A stretch of DNA of 32,546 nucleotides from Bradyrhizobium monzae (GTDB lineage Bacteria; Pseudomonadota; Alphaproteobacteria; Rhizobiales; Xanthobacteraceae): assembly GCF_021458635.1 (NCBI RefSeq), contig NZ_JAIRDQ010000014.1:239985-272530 (forward strand). The letters run 5' to 3'. The notes under the pieces are model-generated. The model was not told where the DNA came from. It was given only the letters and a program-made list of their open reading frames with translations, and searched no databases. Of the stretch, positions 22,801 through 30,622 are shown piece after piece (positions within the stretch are counted from its first letter, which is position 1; every line of letters starts with the position of its first letter). Made by a program: the position numbers and the translations under genes.

Positions 22801-23235
22801 AATCCCGGCGTGCTCGAGCCGCTCGCCGAGGGCTGGCATGACACCGGCGACATCGTGGCGATCGACCCGGCCGGCTTCATCACCATCAAGGGGCGCGCCA
22901 AGCGCTTTGCCAAGATCGCAGGCGAAATGGTCTCGCTGTCGGCGGTCGAGAGCATCGCGACGACGCTGTGGCCGCAGGCCGCATCGGTCGCCGTATCGAT
23001 CCCCGACCAGCGCAAGGGCGAGCGCATCGTGCTGCTGACGACGGAGAAGAACGCCGAGCGCAGCACGATGCAGGCTCAGGCCAAGACGATCGGCGCGTCC
23101 GAGCTGACCGTGCCCGCGGCCATCATGGTCGTCGACAAGGTGCCGCTGCTCGGCACCGGCAAGACCGACTACGTCACGGCAACGACGATGGCCCGCGCGC
23201 AGGCGACTGCAGCATCGGAGCGCGAAGTTGCGTGA
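19828..23235 (+). CDS. aas: Aas-like fusion: LplT transporter, PlsC acyltransferase, acyl-ACP/CoA ligase
   Basis: This 1135-residue protein joins three activities for lysophospholipid recycling at the inner membrane. Residues 1 to about 410 form a 12-helix MFS transporter of the LplT type (FWAQFFSALNDNVLKNALVI at the start), which moves lysophospholipids inward. Residues about 430-630 are a PlsC acyltransferase with the catalytic H456-x4-D461 (NHVSLID) and FPEGR at 523-527. Residues about 650-1130 are an AMP-forming acyl ligase with TSGSEGTPKG (793-802) and, later, YGVTETAP and a WHDTGD motif. In Escherichia coli lplT and aas are separate genes; here they are one chain. The last eight bases overlap the next gene, a hydrolase. 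Upstream TetR operators probably control it. Confidence 0.95.
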   Translation: MIRDLMSSRRFAPLFWAQFFSALNDNVLKNALVIILLYSAATGHGDALVTVAGAVFIFPYFILSGLGGQLADKYVKSVVARRLKFAEIFAAAFAAAGFFLHSVPLLFTALALFGIIAALFGPVKYSMLPDQLQLGELATGNALVEGATFMAILLGTVAGGQFVAGSAHMGWVSSAVVVLALLSWAFASRIPQTTPSAPDLPVDTNPWTSTLSLLKTLYADHRLWDGTVIVSWFWLVGAIVLSLLPALVKDVVGGSEGVVTLCLAIFAIGIAIGSLFAASLSHVRPNLALVPIGAIMMGFAGIDLAWAIGVTVKGNDIAAVDFATSFAGLRMLVDFVVFAFGGGLFVVPSFAAVQAWSAPNERARIIAAGNVLQAAFMVIGSLFVALLQAAGLHVGWIFLGLGVASFGAVWFVLTKWGKEGVRDFGGLLFRALFRTEVRGLENLPPAGTRMLIAPNHVSLIDGPLLHAVLPIDASFAVDTGIAKAWWAKPFLRVVKHYTMDPSKPLAARDLIKLVAAGEPVVIFPEGRITVSGSLMKVYDGTAMIADKADAAIVPVRIEGAQRSHLSYLNGSQIKRSWFPRVTVTILPPVKLPVDPALKGKARRNAAGAALQDVMIDAMVKNAMLDHTLFEALGHAYRDRDTGKIIVEDALGTKLTYRKLILGAQVLSRKLEADTTAGENVGVLLPNSAGVAVVFMALQSIGRVPAMLNFSAGPVNVLAAIRAAQVKTVLTSKAFIEKGKLDKLMAAISAEVRVVYLEDVRASIGTSDKIKGLLAGSAPRVARQANDPAVVLFTSGSEGTPKGVVLSHRNILANAAQALARVDANANDKVFNVLPVFHSFGLTGGMMMPMLAGIPIYMYPSPLHYRIVPELIYQTGATILFGTDTFLTGYARSAHAYDFRTLRLVIAGAEAVKDRTRQVFMERYGIRILEGYGVTETAPVLAMNTPMANRPGTVGRLSPLMESRLDPVPGIEEGGRLSVRGPNVMLGYLRAENPGVLEPLAEGWHDTGDIVAIDPAGFITIKGRAKRFAKIAGEMVSLSAVESIATTLWPQAASVAVSIPDQRKGERIVLLTTEKNAERSTMQAQAKTIGASELTVPAAIMVVDKVPLLGTGKTDYVTATTMARAQATAASEREVA

Positions 23236-23917
23236 CACGCAACCCAAGGCTGTCGCACCAGCGCATGCGCGGTGCGACAGCGTGGTGCTGCTGCGCGGCA
23301 TCGGCGTCGGCTCCTGGACATTGAAGAAGCTGGATCGAGCGCTACAGCGTCGCGGCTTCGCGACGCTCAATCTCGACTATTCCAGCCGCAAGAAGCCGCT
23401 CGAGGCACTCGCGGAGGAGATCCACGCGCCGATTGCCGCATTTGCCGAACAGTGCGACGGCGCGATCCACTTCGTCGGCCATTCCATGGGCGGGTTGCTT
23501 ACGCGGATTTATATCACGCGATACCGGCCGGCGCGGCTCGGCCGCGTCGTGATGCTGGGCACGCCCAATGGCGGCAGCGAAGTCGCCGATCTCTTGAAAG
23601 ACCTGCCGCTCTACCGCGCCGCTTTCGGCCCGGCCGGCTTGCAGCTTACCACCACCCAAGACCCGGTGCTCGCCGATTTGCCGTCACCTGATTATGCGAT
23701 TGGCATCATCGCCGGATGCCGCACCATCGCGCCGATCGCGTCGGCCTTTGTTCTGCCGCGCCCCAACGACGGACGGGTTTCGGTTGCGAGCGCGAAGCTC
23801 GCCGGGATGGCCGACCACATCATCGTCAAGGCATCCCATACCGGGCTGCCGCGCCACACCGTTGCGATCGAGCAGACGATCGCGTTTCTGCACGACGGAC
23901 GGTTCCAGACCCCTTGA
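23228..23917 (+). CDS. alpha/beta hydrolase (lipase-like), 229 aa
   Basis: The product has an alpha/beta hydrolase core with VVLLRGIG as the oxyanion strand, the nucleophile elbow G84-H85-S86-M87-G88 (VGHSMGGLLTRIYI), and a probable catalytic histidine in KASHTGLPRH near residue 204. MLGTPNGGSEVAD is typical of lipases and PGAP1-like acyl hydrolases. No signal peptide is visible, so it is probably cytoplasmic. The TTG start at 23228 overlaps the stop of the fusion gene by eight bases and has GGAG seven bases upstream; no in-frame Met exists before residue 87. The overlap implies coupled translation, and the context suggests an acyl-ester substrate such as a phospholipid or lysophospholipid. 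Confidence 0.85.
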   Translation: MRDTQPKAVAPAHARCDSVVLLRGIGVGSWTLKKLDRALQRRGFATLNLDYSSRKKPLEALAEEIHAPIAAFAEQCDGAIHFVGHSMGGLLTRIYITRYRPARLGRVVMLGTPNGGSEVADLLKDLPLYRAAFGPAGLQLTTTQDPVLADLPSPDYAIGIIAGCRTIAPIASAFVLPRPNDGRVSVASAKLAGMADHIIVKASHTGLPRHTVAIEQTIAFLHDGRFQTP

Positions 23918-23921
23918 ATTC

Positions 23922-25028
23922 TCAAGAGCCCGCTTCGCTGCGCCGCTCCTGCGCATAACGTACCAGCGCCGCAAAGCGGTAGATGCCGTGCACGAACTTG
24001 CCATAAGGCATGGTGATGAACAGCGCAAACACCGCGCCGAGATGCAGCGCCAGCAGCGGCCCCATGGCGGCGGTCTCGCGCAGGAGCAGAAGCAGCATGC
24101 CCGTGGATCCGGTCAGGAACAGCATGGCGATGAAGCCGACATCCATGCCGTAGCGGTTCTCGTCGAGCAATTCTGGCGCGCGGCGCGATTTGGCGACGAA
24201 CAGCCCGATGGGGCCGACAACGAGGCCGATGCCGCCGAGCGTGCCAAGCACGACCGGAAGATCCCACCACGGATACGGCGCCTCGCGGCCGAGGAGATAA
24301 TGATACAGCGTGGCGACCGAGGTCGCGGCAAAGCACAGCAGGAAGCCGTAGAAGGTCAGGTGATGGAAAAGCTTGCGCCGGTCGGTCGGCGTGTCGTCCT
24401 CATTGTAGCAGCCGACCCCGCCGCCATGGAGATAGCGTAACTCGCCGGCGTCGCGGATTGCCTGGAAGATCGAGCCGCCATCGGCCCGGCCACCGATCGG
24501 TGCGCCGATGTCGCGCCCGAACGCACGCACGCTCATGACCAGCGCGAGGATCGCATAGAGAAAGGCAGCGCTGAACAGCGCGGCCATCGCGTTGTGCGGC
24601 ATCAGCTTGTAGAAGGCGCCGGGACCGGTATGCACGCCAAGCAGCACGCCGCGGTCGTTGAGGGCCGCGAAGCCGAAGATGAAGGCGGCCATGCTGAACG
24701 CGGCAACGATGCTGATGACCAGGCCGTTGCGCGCGAAGGCGCCGGACAACGCCTGCGGCCAAGCATAGGTCGCATAGGACTCGGCGCGCGCCACCGCCAG
24801 CGTCTGCGGAACATTGACGTTGAACTCGTGCGGCGGCGAGAACTGGCAATCGACGTAGCAGGCGCCGCAGGAATGGCAGAGGTTGGCGAGATAGTTGAGA
24901 TCGCCGTCGGAGAAGGCGCGTCGCATCTCCATCGCGGGAAACACCGCGCAGAGACCCTCGCAGTAGCGGCAGGAATTGCAGACCGTCATCAGACGATCAG
25001 CTTCGTCCAGAATTCTAGTTCCGTGCAT
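23922..25028 (-). CDS. tcuB: TcuB-like membrane iron-sulfur electron carrier
   Basis: TcuB reoxidises the flavin of TcuA and passes electrons to the membrane quinone pool. The N-terminus binds two [4Fe-4S] clusters: C17, C20, C23 and C27 (CNSCRYCEGLC), then C51, C54, C57 and C61 (CHSCGACYVDC). About six membrane helices follow (between residues 95 and 350) with histidines that may bind haem. The 368-residue length fits the family (also annotated CitB). The ATG at 25028 overlaps the end of tcuA by 14 bases, so both are on one transcript in the order tcuA-tcuB. The transporter gene tcuC of the Salmonella operon is absent here. Confidence 0.93.
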   Translation of the reverse strand: MHGTRILDEADRLMTVCNSCRYCEGLCAVFPAMEMRRAFSDGDLNYLANLCHSCGACYVDCQFSPPHEFNVNVPQTLAVARAESYATYAWPQALSGAFARNGLVISIVAAFSMAAFIFGFAALNDRGVLLGVHTGPGAFYKLMPHNAMAALFSAAFLYAILALVMSVRAFGRDIGAPIGGRADGGSIFQAIRDAGELRYLHGGGVGCYNEDDTPTDRRKLFHHLTFYGFLLCFAATSVATLYHYLLGREAPYPWWDLPVVLGTLGGIGLVVGPIGLFVAKSRRAPELLDENRYGMDVGFIAMLFLTGSTGMLLLLLRETAAMGPLLALHLGAVFALFITMPYGKFVHGIYRFAALVRYAQERRSEAGS

Positions 25029-26406
25029 GTTTCGCCGCTTCCCGTCCTGCGATCCGCCCAAACACGCTGCCGATGGTCATGCCCATGCCGGCGGCATAGC
25101 CCTTGCCGAGCACGTTGCCAGCCATGATCTCGCCGGCCGCGAACATGTTGGCCGACGGCTTGCCGTCAGCCATCAGCATCCGCGCCTCCCTCGTCACGCG
25201 CGTGCCGAGATAGGTGAAGGTGATGCCGGGCCGCACCGGATAGGCGAGATAAGGCGGCGTCTCGATTTTGCGCGCCCAATGCGTCTTGGCCGGCGTGATG
25301 CCTTCGGTCACACAATCATCCAGGATGGTGTGGTCGAAGGTGCCGGGCCGCACCCCGGCGTTGAATTCGGCGATGGTCTTTTCCAGCGCGGCCGGGTCGA
25401 GCGTCAGCTTGCCGGCGAGCTCGGCGACCGTCTGCCCGGCGATCGGCGGGAACAGCGTCGGCATGAACGAGGTGACGACAGTGGAGTCGAAGATGATGTA
25501 GGCAATCTGGTCGGGCTGCGCCGCGACCAGGCGGCCCCAGATCGCGTAACGCTTCGGCCAGATGTCCTCGCCCTCGTCGTAGAAGCGCTGCGAATGCTTG
25601 TTGACGACGATGCCGAACACGACGGAGTCGTGCCGCGTGATAATGCCGCCGTCGAATTTCGGCGCGCGGGCGTCGATCGCGACCGCGTGGCACTGGGTGG
25701 GATCGCCGACCTTCTGCACGCCCTTGTCGAGCAGCATCTTCAGGATCGAGCCGCGGTTGTAGGGCGTGCCGCGGATCAGGAAATTATCTGCCGCCTCGCC
25801 CCAATATTGCTTCAGCCATTCGATGTTGGCTTCGAACCCGCCGGCGGCGGCGACCAGCGAGGTCGCGCGGATTTCGGTCTCGCCGTTGATCGGCCGCTTC
25901 AGGCGCGCTGCGAGGAACATGCCGTCCTCGATCACGAGGCCGGTGACCTCGGCGTCGTATTCGACATCGACGCCGAGCCGCTCGGCGGTGAGATAAAGCG
26001 CATTCAGCATCGCGCGTCCGCCGCCGAGGAAGAAGGAGTTGGTGCGGCCGAGGCTCAGCGTGCCGCCAAGCGAGGGCTGCCAGCGCACGCCCTGCTCCAC
26101 GATCCAGTTCAGGATGTCCTTGGACTCCCGGATCATGTGCCGGGCGAGCACCTCGTCGGTCTGCCCGCCGGTGACGCGCAGCAGGTCCTCCCAAAACTCC
26201 TCCTCGGTGTAGGGACCGGTCAGGATTTCAGTGGCGGCATCATGGGCGCAGCGCATGTTGCGGGTGTGACGGGTGTTGCCGCCGCGATAGAATTTTGGCG
26301 CGCCCTCGAGCACCAGCACCGAGGCACCGGCGCGACGCGCCGCGATCGCCGCGCACAGCGCCGCGTTGCCGCCGCCGATCACCAGCACATCGTATTTGCT
26401 GCCCAT
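25015..26406 (-). CDS. tcuA: FAD-dependent tricarballylate dehydrogenase TcuA
   Basis: TcuA oxidises tricarballylate, an aconitase inhibitor, to cis-aconitate. The 463 residues start with an FAD dinucleotide fold (YDVLVIGGGNAALCAAIAAR). The body is of the fumarate reductase/succinate dehydrogenase flavoprotein type, with LSLGRTNSFFLGGGRAMLNA, GGFEAN and a C-terminal FAD motif (MFAAGEIMAGNVLGKGYAAG). The ATG at 26406 gives the usual short N-terminus; an in-frame ATG at 26439 would add 11 residues. The gene is first in a tcuA-tcuB operon and divergent from a GntR regulator, with a TTTGTATACAAA palindrome between them. Related flavoproteins act on other small acids, so the exact substrate is inferred from the pairing with TcuB. 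Confidence 0.9.
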   Translation of the reverse strand: MGSKYDVLVIGGGNAALCAAIAARRAGASVLVLEGAPKFYRGGNTRHTRNMRCAHDAATEILTGPYTEEEFWEDLLRVTGGQTDEVLARHMIRESKDILNWIVEQGVRWQPSLGGTLSLGRTNSFFLGGGRAMLNALYLTAERLGVDVEYDAEVTGLVIEDGMFLAARLKRPINGETEIRATSLVAAAGGFEANIEWLKQYWGEAADNFLIRGTPYNRGSILKMLLDKGVQKVGDPTQCHAVAIDARAPKFDGGIITRHDSVVFGIVVNKHSQRFYDEGEDIWPKRYAIWGRLVAAQPDQIAYIIFDSTVVTSFMPTLFPPIAGQTVAELAGKLTLDPAALEKTIAEFNAGVRPGTFDHTILDDCVTEGITPAKTHWARKIETPPYLAYPVRPGITFTYLGTRVTREARMLMADGKPSANMFAAGEIMAGNVLGKGYAAGMGMTIGSVFGRIAGREAAKHARN

Positions 26407-26476
26407 GCCGTCTGTCCGATGCGAGGAGAATAGAGACATTCTGCCCGAAGGTGGCCCGGGTCAAGCCGATCCGCTA

Positions 26477-26505
26477 TTGCGTACTTTTGTATACAAAGAT
26501 ATACA
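26477..26505 (+). promoter_or_regulatory. candidate promoter of the gntR gene
   Basis: TTGCGT (26477-26482) and TATACA (26500-26505) are spaced 17 bases apart, the optimum for a sigma-70 promoter. Transcription would start about 50 bases before the gntR ATG. The palindromic operator lies wholly within the spacer, ideal for autorepression. Confidence 0.45.
26486..26497. promoter_or_regulatory. GntR operator between tcuA and gntR
   Basis: TTTGTATACAAA is a perfect 12-base palindrome. Its core TTGTATACAA is the typical recognition form for FadR-subfamily (FCD) GntR proteins. It is centred about 85 bases from the tcuA start and 73 from the gntR start. TATACA occurs again exactly ten bases further on (26490 and 26500), possibly a second half-site. 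Confidence 0.7.
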
Positions 26506-26564
26506 GACACTGAGCAAGCGGTATCTCTGCATAGGCAGGATGCGCATGGCGCGCCCGAGGATTT

Positions 26565-27260
26565 ATGGCCAGACGCCCGGCAAAGGCAGGCGGAGCGATC
26601 GCACGTGGCGGTGGCGTGGCGCTGGGGGAAGCGGTGTTCCGCTCGCTGTGCGAGGCGCTCCAGGCCGGCAGTTACCGCGCCGGCGATCGCCTGCGTGAGG
26701 AGGAGGTCGCCCAGCGACTCAAGGTCAGCCGCACGCCGGTGCGCGAAGCTCTCGGGCGCCTCGCGGCGCGCGGATTTCTCGAGCCGGCCGGCGGTCGCGG
26801 CCTCATCGTCCGCAACCTCGACATTTCCGAGGTGCTAGAGCTCTACGCCATGCGCGAGATCATGGAAGGCGCCGCCGCCCGCCTCGCCGCGGAGCACGCC
26901 TCTGCGACCGAGGTCGACGCGCTCCGGGACATCGAGCAAGCCTTTGTCGAGGCTCCCGAGACCGATGCAGCCGAGATGGCAAGAGAAAGGGCAAGGCTCA
27001 ACCGCGCCTTCCACGAGGCCATCTGCCGCGCCGCGCGCAACCGCTATCTCGACAACGCTTCGCGGGAATTGCAGGACTGGATCGCCCTGCTCGGCCCGAC
27101 CACCTTCACCGTGACGGACCGCCCCTCGACCAGCCACGGCGAGCACCAGGCCATCATGGACGCCATCGCCGCGCGCGATGGCGACAAAGCTGAGCAACTC
27201 GCCCGCGCGCATATCCGCGAGGCGCTGCGCTGCCGGCTCAAGCTGTTGCAGAAGCAGTAG
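26565..27260 (+). CDS. GntR-family (FCD) regulator of the tcu genes, 231 aa
   Basis: Residues about 20-85 form the GntR winged helix-turn-helix (AVFRSLCEALQAGSYRAGDR, LREEEVAQRLKVSRTPVREA). Residues 95-225 are an FCD effector domain, with the metal-ligand pattern D-x3-H (NRAFHEAIC) and further histidines at SHGEHQAIM and RAHIREAL. FCD proteins usually sense small carboxylic acids, which fits tricarballylate or citrate control of the divergent tcuAB genes. The ATG at 26565 lies in a suitable place downstream of the candidate promoter. It need not be an orthologue of Salmonella TcuR, which is a LysR protein, so I assign no symbol. Confidence 0.88.
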   Translation: MARRPAKAGGAIARGGGVALGEAVFRSLCEALQAGSYRAGDRLREEEVAQRLKVSRTPVREALGRLAARGFLEPAGGRGLIVRNLDISEVLELYAMREIMEGAAARLAAEHASATEVDALRDIEQAFVEAPETDAAEMARERARLNRAFHEAICRAARNRYLDNASRELQDWIALLGPTTFTVTDRPSTSHGEHQAIMDAIAARDGDKAEQLARAHIREALRCRLKLLQKQ

Positions 27261-27270
27261 GACAAGAGCC

Positions 27271-27744
27271 CTATGCGACCACGTCCGCTGCGATCGCGGT
27301 CAGGACATCCCGCACGTCGGTAGGCTTCATCCGCACCTGCAAGCCGCGCTGACCGCCATTGAGATAGACCTGGGCATGGGCGAGCGCGCTCTGCTCGATC
27401 ACGGTACGCACCGGCTTGCGCTGCCCGAACGGGCTGATGCCGCCGACCTTGTAGCCGGTGACACGCTCGGCTTCCGGCGGCTTCATCATCTGAGCCGACT
27501 TGCCGCTCGCGGCCGCGGCGAGCTTTTTCATCGAGACTTCCTGGTCGGACGGGACGATGACACAGACCGCCTTACCATCCACCAGCGCCATCAACGTTTT
27601 CAACACGCGCGCCGGGTCCTCAGTCAATGCGGCGGCGGCCTGGAGGCCGATGCTTTCGGCATCGGGATCGTAATCATAAGTGTGAACGGTGAAGGCGACA
27701 CCGGCGGCCGTCAGCGCACGGGTGGCGGGGGTGACTTTGGACAT
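27271..27744 (-). CDS. ybaK: Cys-tRNA(Pro)/Cys-tRNA(Cys) deacylase YbaK
   Basis: The 157-residue product is a single YbaK/ProX editing domain, which clears cysteine wrongly attached to tRNA-Pro. It begins MSKVTPATRALTAAGVAFTV, has the catalytic-site region VFKTL-like (here RVLKTLMALVDGKAVCVIVP), and the signature KVGGISPFGQRKPVRTVIEQ. Length and motifs match YbaK proteins of proteobacteria. The ATG at 27744 is followed directly by the family N-terminus. The gene lies on the same strand as the formate dehydrogenase genes but is separated from them by a 109-base gap holding a large palindromic repeat, so it is probably transcribed independently. Confidence 0.95.
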   Translation of the reverse strand: MSKVTPATRALTAAGVAFTVHTYDYDPDAESIGLQAAAALTEDPARVLKTLMALVDGKAVCVIVPSDQEVSMKKLAAAASGKSAQMMKPPEAERVTGYKVGGISPFGQRKPVRTVIEQSALAHAQVYLNGGQRGLQVRMKPTDVRDVLTAIAADVVA

Positions 27745-27760
27745 GAGCGATGTTTACCAC

Positions 27761-27846
27761 CGTCATTGCGAGGAGCGAAGCGACGAAGCAATCCAGAATC
27801 GTGCCGCCGAGGCGGTCTGGATTGCTTCGCTACGCTCGCAATGACG
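27761..27846. repeat. palindromic intergenic repeat (REP-like, bradyrhizobial type)
   Basis: The left arm begins CGTCATTGCGAGGAGCGAAG and the right arm ends CGCTACGCTCGCAATGACG. The inner arms GAAGCAATCCAGA and TCTGGATTGCTTC also pair. The element can thus fold into one long, slightly imperfect hairpin of 86 bases with a GC-rich tip near 27800-27815. Elements with these exact ends are very abundant between genes of Bradyrhizobium and Rhodopseudomonas and are often mis-annotated as short proteins (VIARSEATKQS in one frame). It lies between the fdh1A stop and the ybaK start. Confidence 0.92.
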
Positions 27847-27853
27847 ACGGAAT

Positions 27854-30622
27854 CTACTCTGCCGCGTCGCGCATCTCCGCGCGTTCGGCCCTCGCCGCGC
27901 AGAACTTGAACTCCGGGATCTTGCCAAAGGGGTCGAGCGCCGGGTTGGTCAGCAGGTTTGCGGCCGCTTCCGCGTAGCAGAACGGCATGAACACCATGTT
28001 CTCCGGCACGTCGCGGTCGGAACGAACCTTGACCTCGACCGCGCCGCGGCGGGTCTCCAGGCGAATGAAATCGCCGGGCACCAGCTTCTTCTTGTGCATG
28101 TCCTTCGGCGACATGAACGCGACCGCTTCCGGCTCGATCTGGTCGAGCACCTGGGCACGGCGGGTCATCGAGCCGGTGTGCCAGTGCTCCAGCACGCGGC
28201 CGGTCGACAGCACCATCGGATACTCGGCGTCGGGCACCTCGTCCGGCGGAATGACATGGGCCGGCACGATCTTGCCGCGGCCGCTTGCGGTCGGGAATCC
28301 CGTAGTGAAGATGATCTCGTTGCCGGGCTTGTTCGGATCGTCGGCCGGATAGGTGACGGCGCCTTCGCGCACCAGCCGCTCCCAGCTGATGTTATCGAGC
28401 GAGGGCATCAGCTCCGCCATCTCGGTGTAGACATCGCCCGGGCCGGAATAATTCCACGGCAGGCCCATGCGCTTGCCGATCTCCTGGATGATCCAAAGAT
28501 CCTGCCGCGCGTCGCCCGGCGGCTTGATCACTTGGCGCGCGAGCTGCACGCGACGATCGGTGTTGGTGAAGGAGCCGTCCTTCTCCGCAAACGCAGAGGC
28601 CGGCAGGATGACGTCGGCGTGGAACGCGGTCTCGGTGACGAAGAGATCCTGCACCACGAGATGATCGAGCATCGCGAGCGCCTGGCGCGCGTGCTGGAGA
28701 TCCGGATCGGACATCGCGGGGTTCTCGCCCTCGATATACATGCCCGTGATCTCGCCGGCGTGAATCGCGTTCATGATCTCGACCACGGTCAGGCCGCGCA
28801 CGGGATCGAGCTCCTGGCCCCACAGCTTCTCGAAGGCGCCGCGCAGATCGTCGCGGCCGACCGGCTGATAGTCCGGCAGAAACATCGGGATCAGGCCGGC
28901 GTCGGAAGCACCTTGCACGTTGTTCTGGCCACGTAGCGGATGCAGGCCGGTGCCGGGACGGCCAACCTGGCCGGTGATCAGCGCCAGCGCGATCAGGCAG
29001 CGCGCATTGTCGGTGCCGTGGACGTGCTGGCTGATGCCCATGCCCCAGAAGATGATCGACGATTTTGCGCGCGCATAGGTCCGCGCCACCTCACGCAGCG
29101 TCTGCGCCGGGATGCCGCAGATCGCCTCCATCTTCTCCGGCGTGAACTCCTTGATCTTCTCCTTGAGGTCCTCGAACCCCTCGGTGTAGCCGGCGATGTA
29201 CTGATCGTCGGTCAGGCCCTCGGTGATGATGGTGTTGATCATCGCGTTCAGCATGGCGACGTCGGAGCCGGGCTTGAACTGCAAATGCTTGGTCGCATGG
29301 CGCGACAGCGATTGCCGGCGCGGATCCATCACGAACAGCTTTGCCCCGTTCTGCTTGACCGCGTTCTTGATGAAAGTCGCGGCGACCGGATGGTTCACGG
29401 TCGGGTTGGCACCGATCACCCAGATCACTTCCGCATCCATCGCCGCCGAGAACGGCGCCGACACCGCGCCGGAGCTCAGGCCTTCGAACAGCGCCGCCAC
29501 CGAGGAGGCGTGGCACAGACGGGTGCAGTGATCGACATTGTTGGAGCCGAAGCCGGTGCGCACCAGCTTCTGGAACAGATAGGCCTCTTCGTTCGAGCCC
29601 TTGGCCGAGCCGAAGCCAGCCAGCGCCTTCACGCCCTTCTCGTCGCGGATCTTGACGAGACCCCCGGCGGCAATGTCGAGCGCCTCGTCCCAGCTCGCCT
29701 CACGGAAATGCGTGAAGGGGTTCGCGGGATCGACCTGGTCGTTGGAATCCTTCTTCGCATTCGGCAGCCGCACCAGCGGCTTGGTCAGGCGATGCGGATG
29801 GTGGATGTAGTCGAAGCCGAAGCGGCCCTTGACGCAGAGGCGATTGTGGTTGGCCGGGCCGTCGCGGCCCTCGGCATAGATCACCTTCTCGTCCTTGACC
29901 TCATAGGTCACCTGGCAGCCGACACCGCAGAACGGGCAGAGTGAATCCACCTTCTTGTCCGCGTAGGTCACGCGGGTCTGCTTGTCGTCGAGCATTACGG
30001 CCGGCATCAGCGCGCCGGTCGGGCAGGCCTGAACGCACTCGCCGCAAGCGACGCAAGTGGACTCGCCCATGGGATCGTCGAAATCGAACACGATCTTGGC
30101 GCCATGGTTGCGGTAGGCCATGCCGATGACGTCATTGACCTGGACCTCGCGGCAGGCGCGCACGCAGAGGCCGCACTGAATGCAGGCATCGAGATTGACG
30201 CGCATCGCCGGGTGGCTGGCATCGGTCTCCCAGCGCTCGGCGGCTGGAAAACGGCTCTCGGTGACGCCCGTGGTTTCGGCCCAGTGCCAGAACTTCGAAT
30301 CCGGATCGTGCGACGTCTCGCGCGCCGGCTGGTCGGCGACCAGCAGCTCCATCACCATCTTCTGGGCGGAGACTGCACGCGCGGATTCAGTCTTCACCTT
30401 CATGCCGACCGACGGCGTGCGCTTGCAGGACGCGGCCAGAACGCGCTCGCCCTCGATCTCCACCATGCAGGCGCGGCAATTGCCGTCGGCGCGATAGTCG
30501 GGCGCGGGCGAATAGCACAGATGCGGAATTTCGCGACCCTGGCGTTTGGCCACCTGCCAGATCGTCTCGCCGGGTTTGGCCTCGACCTGCTTGCCGTCGA
30601 GCTCGAACGTAATCTTGGTCAT
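27854..30622 (-). CDS. fdh1A: NAD-dependent formate dehydrogenase, alpha (catalytic) subunit
   Basis: The subunit oxidises formate to CO2 at a Mo or W bis-MGD centre. Of 922 residues, the N-terminus binds a [2Fe-2S] cluster (C36, C49, C52, C66). Two ferredoxin clusters follow (C147, C150, C153, C157; then C190, C193, C196, C200). The catalytic domain opens with a [4Fe-4S] site (C229, C232, C236, C263). C370-H371 in TRLCHASS are the metal-ligand Cys and its catalytic His; a Cys rather than selenocysteine is used. The segment between the [2Fe-2S] and ferredoxin parts lacks the HxxxCxxC motif of NuoG/FdsA. The set resembles FDH1 of Methylorubrum extorquens, a tungsten enzyme, but the metal cannot be told from sequence. 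It overlaps the upstream gene by four bases (ATGA). Confidence 0.93.
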   Translation of the reverse strand: MTKITFELDGKQVEAKPGETIWQVAKRQGREIPHLCYSPAPDYRADGNCRACMVEIEGERVLAASCKRTPSVGMKVKTESARAVSAQKMVMELLVADQPARETSHDPDSKFWHWAETTGVTESRFPAAERWETDASHPAMRVNLDACIQCGLCVRACREVQVNDVIGMAYRNHGAKIVFDFDDPMGESTCVACGECVQACPTGALMPAVMLDDKQTRVTYADKKVDSLCPFCGVGCQVTYEVKDEKVIYAEGRDGPANHNRLCVKGRFGFDYIHHPHRLTKPLVRLPNAKKDSNDQVDPANPFTHFREASWDEALDIAAGGLVKIRDEKGVKALAGFGSAKGSNEEAYLFQKLVRTGFGSNNVDHCTRLCHASSVAALFEGLSSGAVSAPFSAAMDAEVIWVIGANPTVNHPVAATFIKNAVKQNGAKLFVMDPRRQSLSRHATKHLQFKPGSDVAMLNAMINTIITEGLTDDQYIAGYTEGFEDLKEKIKEFTPEKMEAICGIPAQTLREVARTYARAKSSIIFWGMGISQHVHGTDNARCLIALALITGQVGRPGTGLHPLRGQNNVQGASDAGLIPMFLPDYQPVGRDDLRGAFEKLWGQELDPVRGLTVVEIMNAIHAGEITGMYIEGENPAMSDPDLQHARQALAMLDHLVVQDLFVTETAFHADVILPASAFAEKDGSFTNTDRRVQLARQVIKPPGDARQDLWIIQEIGKRMGLPWNYSGPGDVYTEMAELMPSLDNISWERLVREGAVTYPADDPNKPGNEIIFTTGFPTASGRGKIVPAHVIPPDEVPDAEYPMVLSTGRVLEHWHTGSMTRRAQVLDQIEPEAVAFMSPKDMHKKKLVPGDFIRLETRRGAVEVKVRSDRDVPENMVFMPFCYAEAAANLLTNPALDPFGKIPEFKFCAARAERAEMRDAAE

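Noticed and set aside
21553..23370. Long minus-strand frame (605 codons) opposite the aas fusion
   Set aside because: The product is rich in Arg, His, Asp and Gly with no motif, typical of antisense reading of GC-rich genes. The plus strand carries the ligase motifs.
24976..26433. Plus-strand frame (485 codons) opposite tcuA
   Set aside because: No domain is seen and the composition is that of a shadow frame. TcuA on the minus strand has full FAD motifs.
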